A DNA stretch of 64,000 nucleotides, taken from positions 3,162,001 through 3,226,000 of the forward strand of contig NZ_JAQLOI010000001.1 in NCBI RefSeq assembly GCF_028204155.1, in the 5' to 3' direction. Within the stretch, counting starts at the first letter, position 1. Every line of letters begins with the position of its first letter. Made by a program: the position numbers and the translations under genes. Positions 7,271 through 17,586 of this stretch are shown here, in pieces. The stretch is from Vibrio algarum. Its GTDB lineage: Bacteria; Pseudomonadota; Gammaproteobacteria; Enterobacterales; Vibrionaceae. Under the pieces are notes generated by a model. The model searched no databases. It was not told the origin of the DNA and saw only the letters and a list, made by a program, of their open reading frames with translations.

Positions 7271-9621
7271 TTACTGTTTATCTATAGCAGCTAACCAGCC
7301 TTTTAACACTTCAATATCATTTTGATATTCATTCTTTATCTCCTCTACCCAATCAGCGATATTTTCCCACCATGCAGGCATTTGTGGAGACTGCGCTTTT
7401 TGTGCGACGCTTTGAATACGCATTAACCCAATTGACCCTGCCGCGCCTTTGATCTTATGTGCTTCCGATGCGATTCCATCTTGATCTTGTGCCACCATAT
7501 TGGAATCCAATATATCTAAATAGCCCGGTAGCATCTCCTCAAACATTTTTATACTATCTAACACAGGCTGAGTCCCAACGATATCAACATAGGATTCAAG
7601 CATTTCGATATCTAAGAGTTTCGAAGCGACATCTGAGTGAGATATTTTTTCTTGTTCTTTTACTGGTTCATTACCGCTTTCTACTTCACCGGCAATACAC
7701 CATTTTTCAATCACTCTTTGAATGGCTTTTACTGAGAGAGGTTTGCTTAGTGCATCATCCATGCCCTTTTCGATATAATCTTTTTTATCTTTCATCACGT
7801 TTGCTGTGAGCGCAACTAATGGGGGCAAATCAGAGAACTGTGCGCGGTAATGTTGTGCAACATCAAAACCTGTCATATCAGGCAGTTGAATATCCAATAA
7901 GACTAGATCGTATGCCTCTGGTGAAAACTGTGAGATAGCATCCTCACCATTCATTGCTATATCAACAGAGTGACCTAAACTTTCCAGAAGAGATTTAGCA
8001 ACGGTAATATTAAGCTGGATATCTTCTATCATGAAGATACGAAGCGCCCTTTGTTGTTTTGGTTTACATTTAACCTCAGCAACGCCTTCCACAACAGGAA
8101 CACGAATATTCAAGGTAAAGGTACTTCCAAATCCTTCTTCACTGCTAACGCTAATATCCCCTCCCATCATTTTGACAAGCTGCTTAGAGACAGCGAGTCC
8201 AATTCCTGTTCCTACTGCGTGTAGGTTATCCTTGCCTGATTTTACCTGATAGTACATGGCAAAGATTTTTTCTAGTTCAGCTTCCGGTATGCCAATACCA
8301 CTATCTTCTACTTCAAACATGATATCAGCGATGCCATTTTCAACATCAACGCTGACACCCATTACTACGCCACCTTCTTTAGTAAATTTAGTAGCATTGC
8401 CAATCAAGTTCCAAAGTACCTGACGTAAACGTGTGGCATCGACTTCAATAAAGCTTGGGAAGCTTGTGAGCCTTTCTAAATCAAAACGAAGACCTTTTTG
8501 TTCGGCCATCAATGCAGAGATACTCTCCATCTCAGAGACAAAGTCTTCCAAACTGACGGCTTTTGGCAACAATTCTAATTTTCGGCGATCAAACTTATCC
8601 ATATCGATAATATCGTTAAATATATTACCTAATGTAATGGCGCTTACATTAATGGTCTGCATATGTTGCCGCTGTTCTTCTGTTAAAGACGTATCTAGCA
8701 GCATTCTACTTAATCCAACGATACCGTTTAGGGGGTTCTTAATTCATGGCTCACCGTAGACACAAAGGTCGTTTTATCTCTGCTCGCCTTTTCTAATGCA
8801 TCTTGATACTTTTTCCGCTCTGTAATGTCGCGACCAAACCCTACTAAACCTAAATGTCGCCCTTCTTTGTTATAAAATGGAACTTTGCGAAGCTCAAAAT
8901 AAACTTTTTTTCCATCTGGATATTCAAGCCACTGTTCATAAGTGATCTCTTCATTATTACTAAATACCAGTTCATCTGTTGTGACGACTTCTTGAGCAAT
9001 CTCTTTGCTATAAACGTCCCAAGGCGTTAAACCAACAAGTTCTTGCTCAGAACGACCAGTGAGCTCTTCAACAGCGCGATTACAACCTGAAAAAATGCCA
9101 TCCGCATTTCGGTAATAAATAAGATCCGGTGATGTATCAATAAAAGACCGTAGTAAAGTGGTTCTCTCAGCAAGCTCTAGTTGAGTTTTTTCCCGTTGGA
9201 ATACTTCATTTTCAAGATCATTAATAGCATCTTGTCGAGCTTCTTCTGCTTTTTGACGCTCTTCTATTTCTTGATTAAGCTTAATGATATTCAACTGTAA
9301 CTGGTTGTTCAGCTCTTGGTCTCTAGAGCGCATATCCTTTAATTTGGAGACAAGTTTAGACAATCTCTGGCGAGACTCTTCTAATTGATCGACTACAACG
9401 GATAGAAAGTAAACGGCCCATGGCGTAATCAAAAGCCCAAAGAAAACAGAGCGAATAATGTCGATATCATCTACATTGCCCTGCAAGCCTAATGTAATGC
9501 CAACCTGAACAAAAACTGCCAGGGCCACAAGTGCTAATGCAAGTAGAATTGAAAACCGCAGGATGCCTAGCTTAACGAGAAGATCAACATAATACTGAGC
9601 TAAGCTTTTGATTGGTTTCAT
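7271..9621 (-). pseudogene. arcB: Aerobic respiration sensor kinase ArcB, interrupted by a one-base frameshift
   Basis: Tripartite hybrid histidine kinase of the inner membrane that reads quinone redox state and phosphorylates ArcA. Two adjacent frames cover it. 8728-9621 (297 aa) holds two membrane helices (about 21-45 and 58-77), a coiled coil, a PAS domain and the H box, with His-292 in SHELRTP. 7271-8704 continues in another frame with the ATPase (NLIGNATKF, DSGIGIP, GTGIGLA), receiver (LVLLDIQLPD) and Hpt (AHKIKGAAGS) domains. The break is in a C5 tract (G run 8731-8735 on plus). A sixth base gives RTPLNGIVGLSR and a 783-residue protein, close to E. coli ArcB. As written, the product stops right after the H box and could not phosphorylate ArcA. 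Residue 241 is Tyr where E. coli has the redox Cys; Cys-180 is kept. Confidence 0.9.
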
Positions 9622-9700
9622 TTATTACTCCGAAAAAAGAAGATGAGCTATTTTATCTATAAGAAAAGGGCTTGTAAGTATTGCCCATCACTATTTATCA

Positions 9701-11440
9701 TTATTCTTCGTGATATCTCGTTTGGTTACGACCTTTCTTTTTGGCTAAATAGAGCGCTTGGTCTGCATAGTCTACCAATATATCAGGAGTATCGAGGCTA
9801 CTAGGTATTATCGACACAACGCCAATGCTCAATGTGATTCGATCGCTCACTGACGAAAACTCATGCTTGATATCGATCTGGTTAATCACATCGTGAATTT
9901 TTGTAGCAAGAACTTGTGCCTCTGCCTTATCAGTATTAGGAATAACAAAACCAAATTCTTCACCACCGTATCTTGCAACGCAATCCGATGAACGGGTCAA
10001 TACTGTTTTAAATGACTGTGCTACCAGCCTTAACGTCTCATCACCTTTCTGATGGCCGTAATTATCATTAAAGTCTTTAAAAAAATCGATATCACACAAC
10101 ATAACGGTGAGCGACATTTTTTGTCTTTTATGCATATTCCAAATCGTATCGAGCTGCTCATCAAAGCTTCTTCTATTTGCAATCTGAGTCAAACCATCCA
10201 AAAAGCTTAGTCTTTCCAACTCTTGATTCATCTCTTCCAATTGCATCTCAACTAAGCAACTATCTGTGACATCTCGAGCCATAAGCAGCACGCCATTAGC
10301 ACCAGAGTTAGGATCTTTATATGCAGACTTAACGACATCGAACCATTTAGGTTGGCCATCCTCATCAAACATCTGATCTCGATACCTTAATGATTTCCCT
10401 TCTCTAAGTACTTCATCATCGGTACGAGAAAAGTCTTTATATGTATGCGGTGGTAATACATCGTCTACGCGTTTACCCACTAATGTTGTGTAGTCTGTAA
10501 TTCCTAACGTATCCGCAAAGGCTTGGTTACACGCCTCGCAAACTTTATTTTCATTGAATAAAGCAATACCGTCGGGTGAAGACTTTAACAGTGACTGTAA
10601 AATGGTATCTCTTTGTGCCAATGCAATCTCTGTCCCCTTACGCTTTTCCATTTCGTCACGTAAGTCTTGCTGCATCTTAAACCAATCGGTTACATCATGG
10701 CTTATACTCAAAGACCCGAGTATTTCACCGTCGCTCGATAACAGCGTTGATTGAGAAGTTTCTAACAAACAACCTCGACCTTGTGGATCGGTTGTCCAAC
10801 GTCTTTGCGTGCCTCGCCCTTGGAGTATTTCATCGATATCAACATCAGACTCTTCCGATCTTCCCTTCCAAAATATATCAAAGGCCCGATTGGTATCGAC
10901 AATATCACCGTCTTTATTCTTTATATAGATAAGTTCTGAAAGGGAATCTAGAGAGGTTCGAGCCACACGAAGTGACGTTTTTACTTGTTCATTCTCAAGC
11001 CCTGAGTTTTGATGCAAGCTCGCATAAATAAGCCAAGAAGAACGATTATTAAAGCGAATTTTCCTTCCTGAAAAATCAATATTAACTTGATGACTACTGG
11101 ATATAGTCCAAGCTTGTTCAATATTTTGAAAGGTCTTACCGCTGATTTGATTAAATGACTGTAAAAATGATGTTTGATCTAGACCGGATGGATATGAATA
11201 GTTTTTCCCCACTTGCTTTATACCAAGTAACTGTTGAGAACCGCGATTCGATAACAATAAATCTCCAGATTGAGCGTCAATTACTATCAGCGCGACAGGT
11301 GTATCTCTGTAGTAGGAGGTAAGTTGCTTCTTATATCTCAGTCTCTGCGCAACAATAATTGAAAGTGCGATGACCACCACCAGCACTTCAATTTCAGCAA
11401 AGTAATTCCATTCTGCTATTCGATAAAACAAATTGTCCAT
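9701..11440 (-). CDS. Membrane PAS-GGDEF diguanylate cyclase
   Basis: A 579-residue signalling protein predicted to make cyclic di-GMP from two GTP. One membrane helix lies near residues 17-34. PAS-like sensor segments follow (roughly 45-140, 165-270 and 285-400), linked by a short helical region. The C-terminal GGDEF domain (about 410-575) has the intact active-site motif GGEEF at 492-496 and an RxxD inhibitory site (RSSD, 483-486) five residues before it, so product inhibition is likely. It lies 79 bases upstream of arcB on the same strand. This arrangement is familiar in vibrios and may tie c-di-GMP to respiration, but co-regulation is inferred. The sensed ligand is unknown. An EAL domain is absent. 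Confidence 0.93.
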   Translation of the reverse strand: MDNLFYRIAEWNYFAEIEVLVVVIALSIIVAQRLRYKKQLTSYYRDTPVALIVIDAQSGDLLLSNRGSQQLLGIKQVGKNYSYPSGLDQTSFLQSFNQISGKTFQNIEQAWTISSSHQVNIDFSGRKIRFNNRSSWLIYASLHQNSGLENEQVKTSLRVARTSLDSLSELIYIKNKDGDIVDTNRAFDIFWKGRSEESDVDIDEILQGRGTQRRWTTDPQGRGCLLETSQSTLLSSDGEILGSLSISHDVTDWFKMQQDLRDEMEKRKGTEIALAQRDTILQSLLKSSPDGIALFNENKVCEACNQAFADTLGITDYTTLVGKRVDDVLPPHTYKDFSRTDDEVLREGKSLRYRDQMFDEDGQPKWFDVVKSAYKDPNSGANGVLLMARDVTDSCLVEMQLEEMNQELERLSFLDGLTQIANRRSFDEQLDTIWNMHKRQKMSLTVMLCDIDFFKDFNDNYGHQKGDETLRLVAQSFKTVLTRSSDCVARYGGEEFGFVIPNTDKAEAQVLATKIHDVINQIDIKHEFSSVSDRITLSIGVVSIIPSSLDTPDILVDYADQALYLAKKKGRNQTRYHEE

Positions 11441-11482
11441 TTCGTATTATATTCATTTTCAAGGGGATTATGGATAAATATA

Positions 11483-12439
11483 TCAGTTTGTGCTCTTCTG
11501 TTCTTTAATTAATGGTTTTGTATACACAAATGGTTTAGAGATCAACGACCCTTGTGCTCCATCTTTATCTAATGCTCTACCTATTTCTGTCATCCCTAAC
11601 CAACGATTTTCACACCAGAGTGGCGCTAGCAACGTAGGACGTCGAGCAGCAGCAGATACTCTGTGATATACCACGCCCGGTGGTGTCATTCGTATTAATT
11701 CACTGGCGACACTAACGTAATCATCCATTTCAGGTGCGTCTAGACGCCCTGCTTTCCATGCTTTAGCCATTGTACTTCCTTCAACAATATGCAGAGGATG
11801 TAGTTTAATACCGTCAGTCCCCACAGCTAAAACCTTGTCCATCGTCTCGAGATAATCTGATCTTGTCTCTTTTGGTAGGCCGATAATCAGGTGAGTACAC
11901 ACTTTTATCCCCAATGCTCGTGCTTTTTTAGTGATTTCAGCATAGCATTCGAAATCATGTCCTCTATTTATATGCTTTAATGTATTGTTGTTGGCAGTCT
12001 GTAAACCCAGCTCCAACCATATTTCATAACCTTGTTGTACATAGTCAGACAATAGGTCTAAAACCGCTTCAGGAACACAATCAGGTCGAGTTCCGACGCA
12101 CAACCCCACCATATCTGCTAATTTCAAGGCTTCTTCATACATATTTTTAAGCGTTTGCACTTCAGCATAGGTACTTGTGTAGGCTTGAAAATACGCTAAA
12201 TATTTTTGAGCTCTCTTCACTTCGCCAGCTCGGTCGGTTAGTTGCCCTAAAATACTCTGTGTCTGTGTTTTCTCATCAGAAAAAGAGGCAACATTGCAAT
12301 AAGTACAACCACCACGTCCAAGCGTTCCATCTCTATTTGGACAACTAAAGCCTCCATGTAACGTTAGCTTGTGGACTTTTTCACCATACCGATGTTGTAA
12401 GTCTTGACCAAGAGTATTGACTAATTCGTGTAATTGCAT
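11483..12439 (-). CDS. yhcC: Radical SAM protein YhcC (TIGR01212 family)
   Basis: A 318-residue radical SAM enzyme of uncharacterised reaction. The cluster-binding cysteines lie in the unusual arrangement FSCPNRDGTLGRGGCTYCN near residues 27-46, a long first spacing that defines this subfamily rather than the common CxxxCxxC. The rest shows SAM-barrel features such as GTRPDCVPE, LELGLQTAN and HLIIGLPKET. A YhcC-like protein in other gammaproteobacteria is also encoded near arcB and gltB, as here. No partner gene suggests the substrate. The frame is intact and starts MQLHELVNTL. Confidence 0.9.
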   Translation of the reverse strand: MQLHELVNTLGQDLQHRYGEKVHKLTLHGGFSCPNRDGTLGRGGCTYCNVASFSDEKTQTQSILGQLTDRAGEVKRAQKYLAYFQAYTSTYAEVQTLKNMYEEALKLADMVGLCVGTRPDCVPEAVLDLLSDYVQQGYEIWLELGLQTANNNTLKHINRGHDFECYAEITKKARALGIKVCTHLIIGLPKETRSDYLETMDKVLAVGTDGIKLHPLHIVEGSTMAKAWKAGRLDAPEMDDYVSVASELIRMTPPGVVYHRVSAAARRPTLLAPLWCENRWLGMTEIGRALDKDGAQGSLISKPFVYTKPLIKEQKSTN

Positions 12440-13038
12440 CTATCCGGACTACCTATATTTGTTACTGTTGTAAAACTAATATGGATGTAATACGCCTAGT
12501 AACCATAATAAAGCTAGGTCTATATGAAAGAATATTACATCACTGAAAAATTAAGCCGCAGAATTATAGGCAGTGGTACGATAGGATTCACTATCCCATA
12601 TCAATAAAGCAATACAGATTTTAATAAAGATGCATAATGTTCGCTTGAATCCCCCATATTTTCACCATTTTTACTGTTTGTTATTCATATGGTTATTAAA
12701 AAAACGTAATCAAGCTCAACTTTTTGATGGAATTAAGCTACACAAAATTGTAGGATGGATGAACGTTCGCATTTAATACCCTAGGGAAAGGGCAGCTGTT
12801 TATTGCGGATTAATCTGTGTATATCTAACCCACCAATACAAACCACTACTAAGTGGAATAACAACAATAGATATCACTAACGGAATTGTTTTCTTCACAA
12901 ATAAATTTCCTGTGAAGAACGGAATGGACTCAAGCTCACCACACTTGGTGATGCTATGAACTAAACAAATAATAAAACGATAGGGTCGAAATGCCTTCGG
13001 CATGTTACGCCTGAAATTTAATTGGAAGGATGTATCTT
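12440..13038. other. Long leader/promoter region of gltBD
   Basis: About 600 bases between divergent yhcC and gltB. It is AT-rich with scattered short A/T tracts, consistent with a promoter region that binds global regulators such as Lrp or IHF, though no site can be assigned with confidence. A 67-codon minus-strand frame at 12800-13003 has no ribosome binding site or recognisable family and is not called. A GGAAGGA site at 13024-13030 fixes the gltB start. Confidence 0.45.
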
Positions 13039-16000
13039 ATGGTAGATAGAGAGCAGAAAACACAAGGTCTTTATACTCCTGAATTGGAGCATGATGCTTG
13101 TGGTATCGGTTTTGTTGCTCACTTAAAAAACCGTAAATCGCACGATGTTGTAACCCAAGCGCTAGATATGCTAGCGAGAATGGAACACCGCGGCGGTCAG
13201 GGTTGTGATCCATGCAGCGGAGACGGTGCTGGAATCTTGCTTCAAAAACCTCATGAATTTTTACTTGAAGAGACAGTAAAACTTGGTATCAAACTACCGT
13301 CTTTTGAAAAGTACGGCGTTGGGGTAATACTTTTCCCTAAAGACGAGTATAAACGTCAACAATGCCGCGATATCTTAGAGCGTAATGCGCGCCGCCTAGA
13401 GCTAGAGATTGTAGGCTATCGAGTTCTGCCTGTAGACAACTCTATGCTTGGTGATGACCCTCTAAGCACTGAACCGCAGTTCGAACACGTGTTTATTTCC
13501 GGTAGCCCTGGCACAACGCCTGAAGAGCTAGAGCGTAAACTGTACGTTTTACGTAATTACACGGTTCGTGTATGTCTTGAAAGTGTCTCTAATATTAAAG
13601 ACGAGTTTTACATCAACTCAATGTCTTATAAGACGCTTGTTTATAAAGGCCAGTTAACGACAGAGCAAGTACCTCAATACTTCTTAGACCTTGGTAACCC
13701 AACCATGGTTACCGCTCTAGCGCTAGTACACTCTCGCTTCTCTACCAATACATTCCCAAGATGGCGCCTAGCGCAGCCTTTCCGTTATATCGCACACAAC
13801 GGTGAAATTAACACCGTACGCGGTAACTTGAACTGGATGAAAGCGCGTGAGGCTATCCTAGAGTCAGATTTGTTTACTCAAGCTGAAATCGACATGTTAC
13901 TTCCTATCTGTCAAGAAGGAATGTCGGACTCATCTAACTTTGATATGGCGTTAGAACTACTTGTTCTTTCGGGCCGTAGCTTGCCACATGCTCTAATGAT
14001 GATGATTCCAGAAGCGTGGCAAGAAAATAAAAACATGGACAAGACACGTCGCGCATTCTATCAATATCACGCTAACTTGATGGAACCATGGGATGGTCCT
14101 GCTTCAGTCTGTTTCACCGATGGTGTTCAAGTAGGGGCAACTTTGGACCGTAATGGTCTACGTCCCTCTCGCTATACTGTGACCAAGGATAACTTCCTTG
14201 TGATGGCATCTGAATCTGGCGTGGTCGAAATTGCACCAAGCAATGTGGAATATCATGGCCGCTTGCAGCCAGGTCGTATCTTCGTTGCTGACCTAGAAGA
14301 AGGCCGTATTATTTCTGATGAAGAAGTAAAAGATGGTATTTCTTCAGCTCAACCCTATCAAAAGTGGGTAAAAGACAACCTTCTTAGCCTTAAAAAGCTA
14401 CCTGAAGCTGATAACATGCACCACCAACCTTCTGCGGAGCGTTTGCTTCATAGCCAACAAGCCTTTGGTATCACTACCGAAGAAGTGAACGACATTATCG
14501 TTCCTATGGCTAAAGACGGTAAAGAGCCACTAGGCTCAATGGGTGCTGACTGGCCGCTAGCAATCCTGTCACATCAGTCTCAGCATTTATCTAACTATTT
14601 TAAGCAATTGTTTGCTCAGGTAACCAACCCACCAATCGATCCGATTCGTGAGCGCATGGTTATGTCTCTGAATACTTACCTAGGTAAAGATCAGAACTTA
14701 CTGACTGAATCAGCAGAACACTGTCAAAAGGTTGAACTTGAATCACCTGTACTTTCTAACTCAGAGTTAGAAAAACTGCGTGCTATAGATAACGAACACC
14801 TTCAAGCTAAAACACTTGATATCGTATTCCGTGCAAGTGAAGAAGAAGGCAAGTTAGAGCGCGCTTTAAAACGTGTTTGTCAATATGCCGAAGATGCCGT
14901 TAACGATGGCTACTCGATTATTCTCTTAACTGACCGTGCAACCAACTCTAACCATGCAGCTATCCCTGCGATGCTTGCCGTTGGTGCTGTTCACCACCAC
15001 TTAATTCGTAAAGGCTTACGTGCGAAGTGTGACATTGTTATAGAGACAGGTGATGCTCGTGAAACCCATCATTTTGCCACGCTAATCGGGTATGGTGCGA
15101 ATGCGGTTAACCCTTACTTAGTAATGGAATCGATTGTTGATCTACAGAAGAAGAAAAAACTAGATCCAGAAACACCATCAGAAGAGTTGTTCAACAACTA
15201 TCGTATCGGTGTAAATGGCGGTCTACTTAAGATCTTCTCTAAGATGGGTATCTCTACACTTCAGTCTTATCACGGTGCACAAATTTTTGAAGCGCTTGGT
15301 ATTAGTAAATCTGTTGTTGATAAGTACTTCACTGGTACGGTTACTCGTATTCAGGGTCTGACTATTGACGATATTGCGAAAGAAGTACTTGTACGTCATC
15401 GTATTGGCTTCCCTACTCGCGAGATCCCTATCCAGATGCTAGATGTAGGTGGTGTTTATCAATGGAAACAGCGTGGTGAAAAACACCTGTTTAACCCAGA
15501 AACGATTTCACTACTTCAAAAGTCAACGCGCAACAAAGACTATGCTCAGTTCAAACAGTATACCAGCGCGGTTGATGCTCAGGGTGACGATGCAGCAACA
15601 CTGCGTAGCCAATTAGATTTCGTTAAAAACCCAGCAGGTTCTATCCCTCTTGAAGAAGTAGAACCTATTGAAAGCATCCTCAAACGCTTTGCTACTGGTG
15701 CAATGAGCTTTGGTTCAATCTCATACGAAGCTCACTCAACACTTGCCGTTGCGATGAACCGTATTGGTGCAAAATCCAACTCTGGTGAGGGTGGTGAAGA
15801 CCCAGATCGTTTCGAAAGAAAAGAAAATGGTGACTGGGAACGCTCAGCTATCAAGCAGGTCGCTTCAGGTCGCTTCGGTGTTACCTCTTACTACCTGACC
15901 AATGCTGACGAAATTCAGATTAAAATGGCGCAAGGTGCAAAACCAGGTGAAGGCGGTCAATTACCAGGTGATAAAGTAGATGATTGGATTGGTGCAACTC

Positions 16001-17586
16001 GTCACTCCACTCCAGGAGTCGGCCTTATTTCACCACCGCCACATCACGATATCTACTCAATCGAAGATTTGGCTCAACTTATCTACGATTTGAAAAATGC
16101 GAACCGCGATGGTCGAGTTAACGTGAAACTCGTATCTGAAGCAGGTGTAGGTACTATCGCTTCAGGTGTTGCTAAAGCAAAAGCTGACGTTGTACTTATT
16201 GCTGGCTTTGACGGTGGTACAGGTGCTTCACCTATTTCATCTATCCGCCACACTGGTCTTCCTTGGGAACTAGGCTTGGCCGAAACTCACCAGACGCTAC
16301 TGAAAAACGGCCTACGTAACCGTATCGTTGTTCAGTCTGATGGTCAGATGAAAACACCTCGCGACCTTGCAGTAGCAACGCTACTGGGCGCAGAAGAGTG
16401 GGGCGTAGCGACTGCAGCGCTTGTCGTTGAAGGTTGTATCATGATGCGTAAGTGTCATAAAAACACTTGCCCAGTTGGTATCGCAACCCAGAACAAGACA
16501 TTACGTGAACGTTTCGATGGTCGTGTTGATGACGTAGTAACTTTCTTCCAGTACATGGCTGAAGGTTTACGTGAAGTCATGGCTGAACTGGGTTTCCGTA
16601 CGATTCAAGAAATGGTTGGTCAATCACACAAACTGAAAGTACGTGACGATATCAAACACTGGAAATATAAAAACCTAGATCTTTCTCCTGTTCTTCATAT
16701 TGAAGAAGCACGTGAAGCCGATGGTATATACAACCAGATCAAACAGAATCACCAACTTGAAGAAGTTATTGACCGTAAATTGATTGAACTTGCGAAACCT
16801 GCTCTTGAGAAAGGTGAAGCGGTTTCAGCACAGTTACCAATTATCAATACAGACCGTAGTACGGGTACGATGCTATCGAACGAGATTTCGAAAGTCTATC
16901 GAGACCAAGGTCTACCTCAACCAATGGAAGTGAAATTCACTGGTTCTGCAGGTCAATCTTTTGGTGCTTTCCTAGCGAAAGGCGTGAAGTTTGAAGTAGA
17001 AGGTAATGCAAATGACTATTGGGGCAAAGGCCTATCTGGCGGTACGCTAGTACTTTACCCTGATTCAAGTGCAAGCATTGTACCTGAAGAAAATATCGTT
17101 GTTGGTAACGTCTGTTTCTACGGTGCTACCTCTGGTGAGTCCTTCATTCGAGGCCTTGCTGGTGAACGTTTCTGTGTAAGAAACTCAGGTGCTAAAGTTG
17201 TTGTTGAAGGTGTTGGTGACCACGGTTGTGAATACATGACTGGTGGTATCGCTGTTATCCTTGGCTCTACAGGCAGAAACTTTGCTGCAGGTATGAGTGG
17301 CGGTACAGCTTATGTTTGGGATAAAGCTGGTGATTTTGAAACTAAGCTTAACCCTGAACTCGTTGACCTAGATCCTATTGAACAAGAAGATAAAGACCTT
17401 CTACACGACATGCTAACTAAGCAAGTTAAGTTCACTGGAAGTACAGTTGCACAAGCTTTCCTAGACGATTTTGACGCGAATTTAGCGCAAATGACCAAGG
17501 TAATGCCGCGTGATTACAAAGCGGTTTTACAAAAACGTAAAGCAGAAGCACAAGCAGCAAACACGGAAGAGTTGGAGGCAGTATAA
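13039..17586 (+). CDS. gltB: Glutamate synthase (NADPH) large subunit
   Basis: Transfers the amide nitrogen of glutamine to 2-oxoglutarate, giving two glutamates; the main ammonia assimilation route with glutamine synthetase. About 1515 residues. The N-terminal class II glutaminase domain has the catalytic Cys in HDACGIGFV, normally exposed after removal of a short propeptide. The FMN-binding synthase domain contains the 3Fe-4S cluster motif CHKNTCPVG near residue 1150. The C-terminal beta-helix carries repeated Gly-rich turns (GLSGGTLVLYP, GMSGGTAYVW). An upstream ATG at 13030 directly abuts the GGAAGGA ribosome site, while the ATG at 13039 sits 8 bases after it, so MVDREQK is the better start. 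Overlaps gltD by one base. Confidence 0.97.
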   Translation: MVDREQKTQGLYTPELEHDACGIGFVAHLKNRKSHDVVTQALDMLARMEHRGGQGCDPCSGDGAGILLQKPHEFLLEETVKLGIKLPSFEKYGVGVILFPKDEYKRQQCRDILERNARRLELEIVGYRVLPVDNSMLGDDPLSTEPQFEHVFISGSPGTTPEELERKLYVLRNYTVRVCLESVSNIKDEFYINSMSYKTLVYKGQLTTEQVPQYFLDLGNPTMVTALALVHSRFSTNTFPRWRLAQPFRYIAHNGEINTVRGNLNWMKAREAILESDLFTQAEIDMLLPICQEGMSDSSNFDMALELLVLSGRSLPHALMMMIPEAWQENKNMDKTRRAFYQYHANLMEPWDGPASVCFTDGVQVGATLDRNGLRPSRYTVTKDNFLVMASESGVVEIAPSNVEYHGRLQPGRIFVADLEEGRIISDEEVKDGISSAQPYQKWVKDNLLSLKKLPEADNMHHQPSAERLLHSQQAFGITTEEVNDIIVPMAKDGKEPLGSMGADWPLAILSHQSQHLSNYFKQLFAQVTNPPIDPIRERMVMSLNTYLGKDQNLLTESAEHCQKVELESPVLSNSELEKLRAIDNEHLQAKTLDIVFRASEEEGKLERALKRVCQYAEDAVNDGYSIILLTDRATNSNHAAIPAMLAVGAVHHHLIRKGLRAKCDIVIETGDARETHHFATLIGYGANAVNPYLVMESIVDLQKKKKLDPETPSEELFNNYRIGVNGGLLKIFSKMGISTLQSYHGAQIFEALGISKSVVDKYFTGTVTRIQGLTIDDIAKEVLVRHRIGFPTREIPIQMLDVGGVYQWKQRGEKHLFNPETISLLQKSTRNKDYAQFKQYTSAVDAQGDDAATLRSQLDFVKNPAGSIPLEEVEPIESILKRFATGAMSFGSISYEAHSTLAVAMNRIGAKSNSGEGGEDPDRFERKENGDWERSAIKQVASGRFGVTSYYLTNADEIQIKMAQGAKPGEGGQLPGDKVDDWIGATRHSTPGVGLISPPPHHDIYSIEDLAQLIYDLKNANRDGRVNVKLVSEAGVGTIASGVAKAKADVVLIAGFDGGTGASPISSIRHTGLPWELGLAETHQTLLKNGLRNRIVVQSDGQMKTPRDLAVATLLGAEEWGVATAALVVEGCIMMRKCHKNTCPVGIATQNKTLRERFDGRVDDVVTFFQYMAEGLREVMAELGFRTIQEMVGQSHKLKVRDDIKHWKYKNLDLSPVLHIEEAREADGIYNQIKQNHQLEEVIDRKLIELAKPALEKGEAVSAQLPIINTDRSTGTMLSNEISKVYRDQGLPQPMEVKFTGSAGQSFGAFLAKGVKFEVEGNANDYWGKGLSGGTLVLYPDSSASIVPEENIVVGNVCFYGATSGESFIRGLAGERFCVRNSGAKVVVEGVGDHGCEYMTGGIAVILGSTGRNFAAGMSGGTAYVWDKAGDFETKLNPELVDLDPIEQEDKDLLHDMLTKQVKFTGSTVAQAFLDDFDANLAQMTKVMPRDYKAVLQKRKAEAQAANTEELEAV

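Noticed and set aside
8700..8740. Programmed -1 ribosomal frameshifting to make full-length ArcB
   Set aside because: No classical slippery heptamer with a downstream pseudoknot is visible, and ArcB is made from a single frame in relatives. A missing base is the simpler reading.
12800..13003. 67-codon minus-strand frame upstream of gltB
   Set aside because: No ribosome binding site, no recognisable family, and it lies in an AT-rich regulatory gap.
13030..13038. Earlier ATG start for gltB
   Set aside because: The ribosome site directly touches this ATG; the ATG at 13039 has proper spacing and matches the family N terminus.
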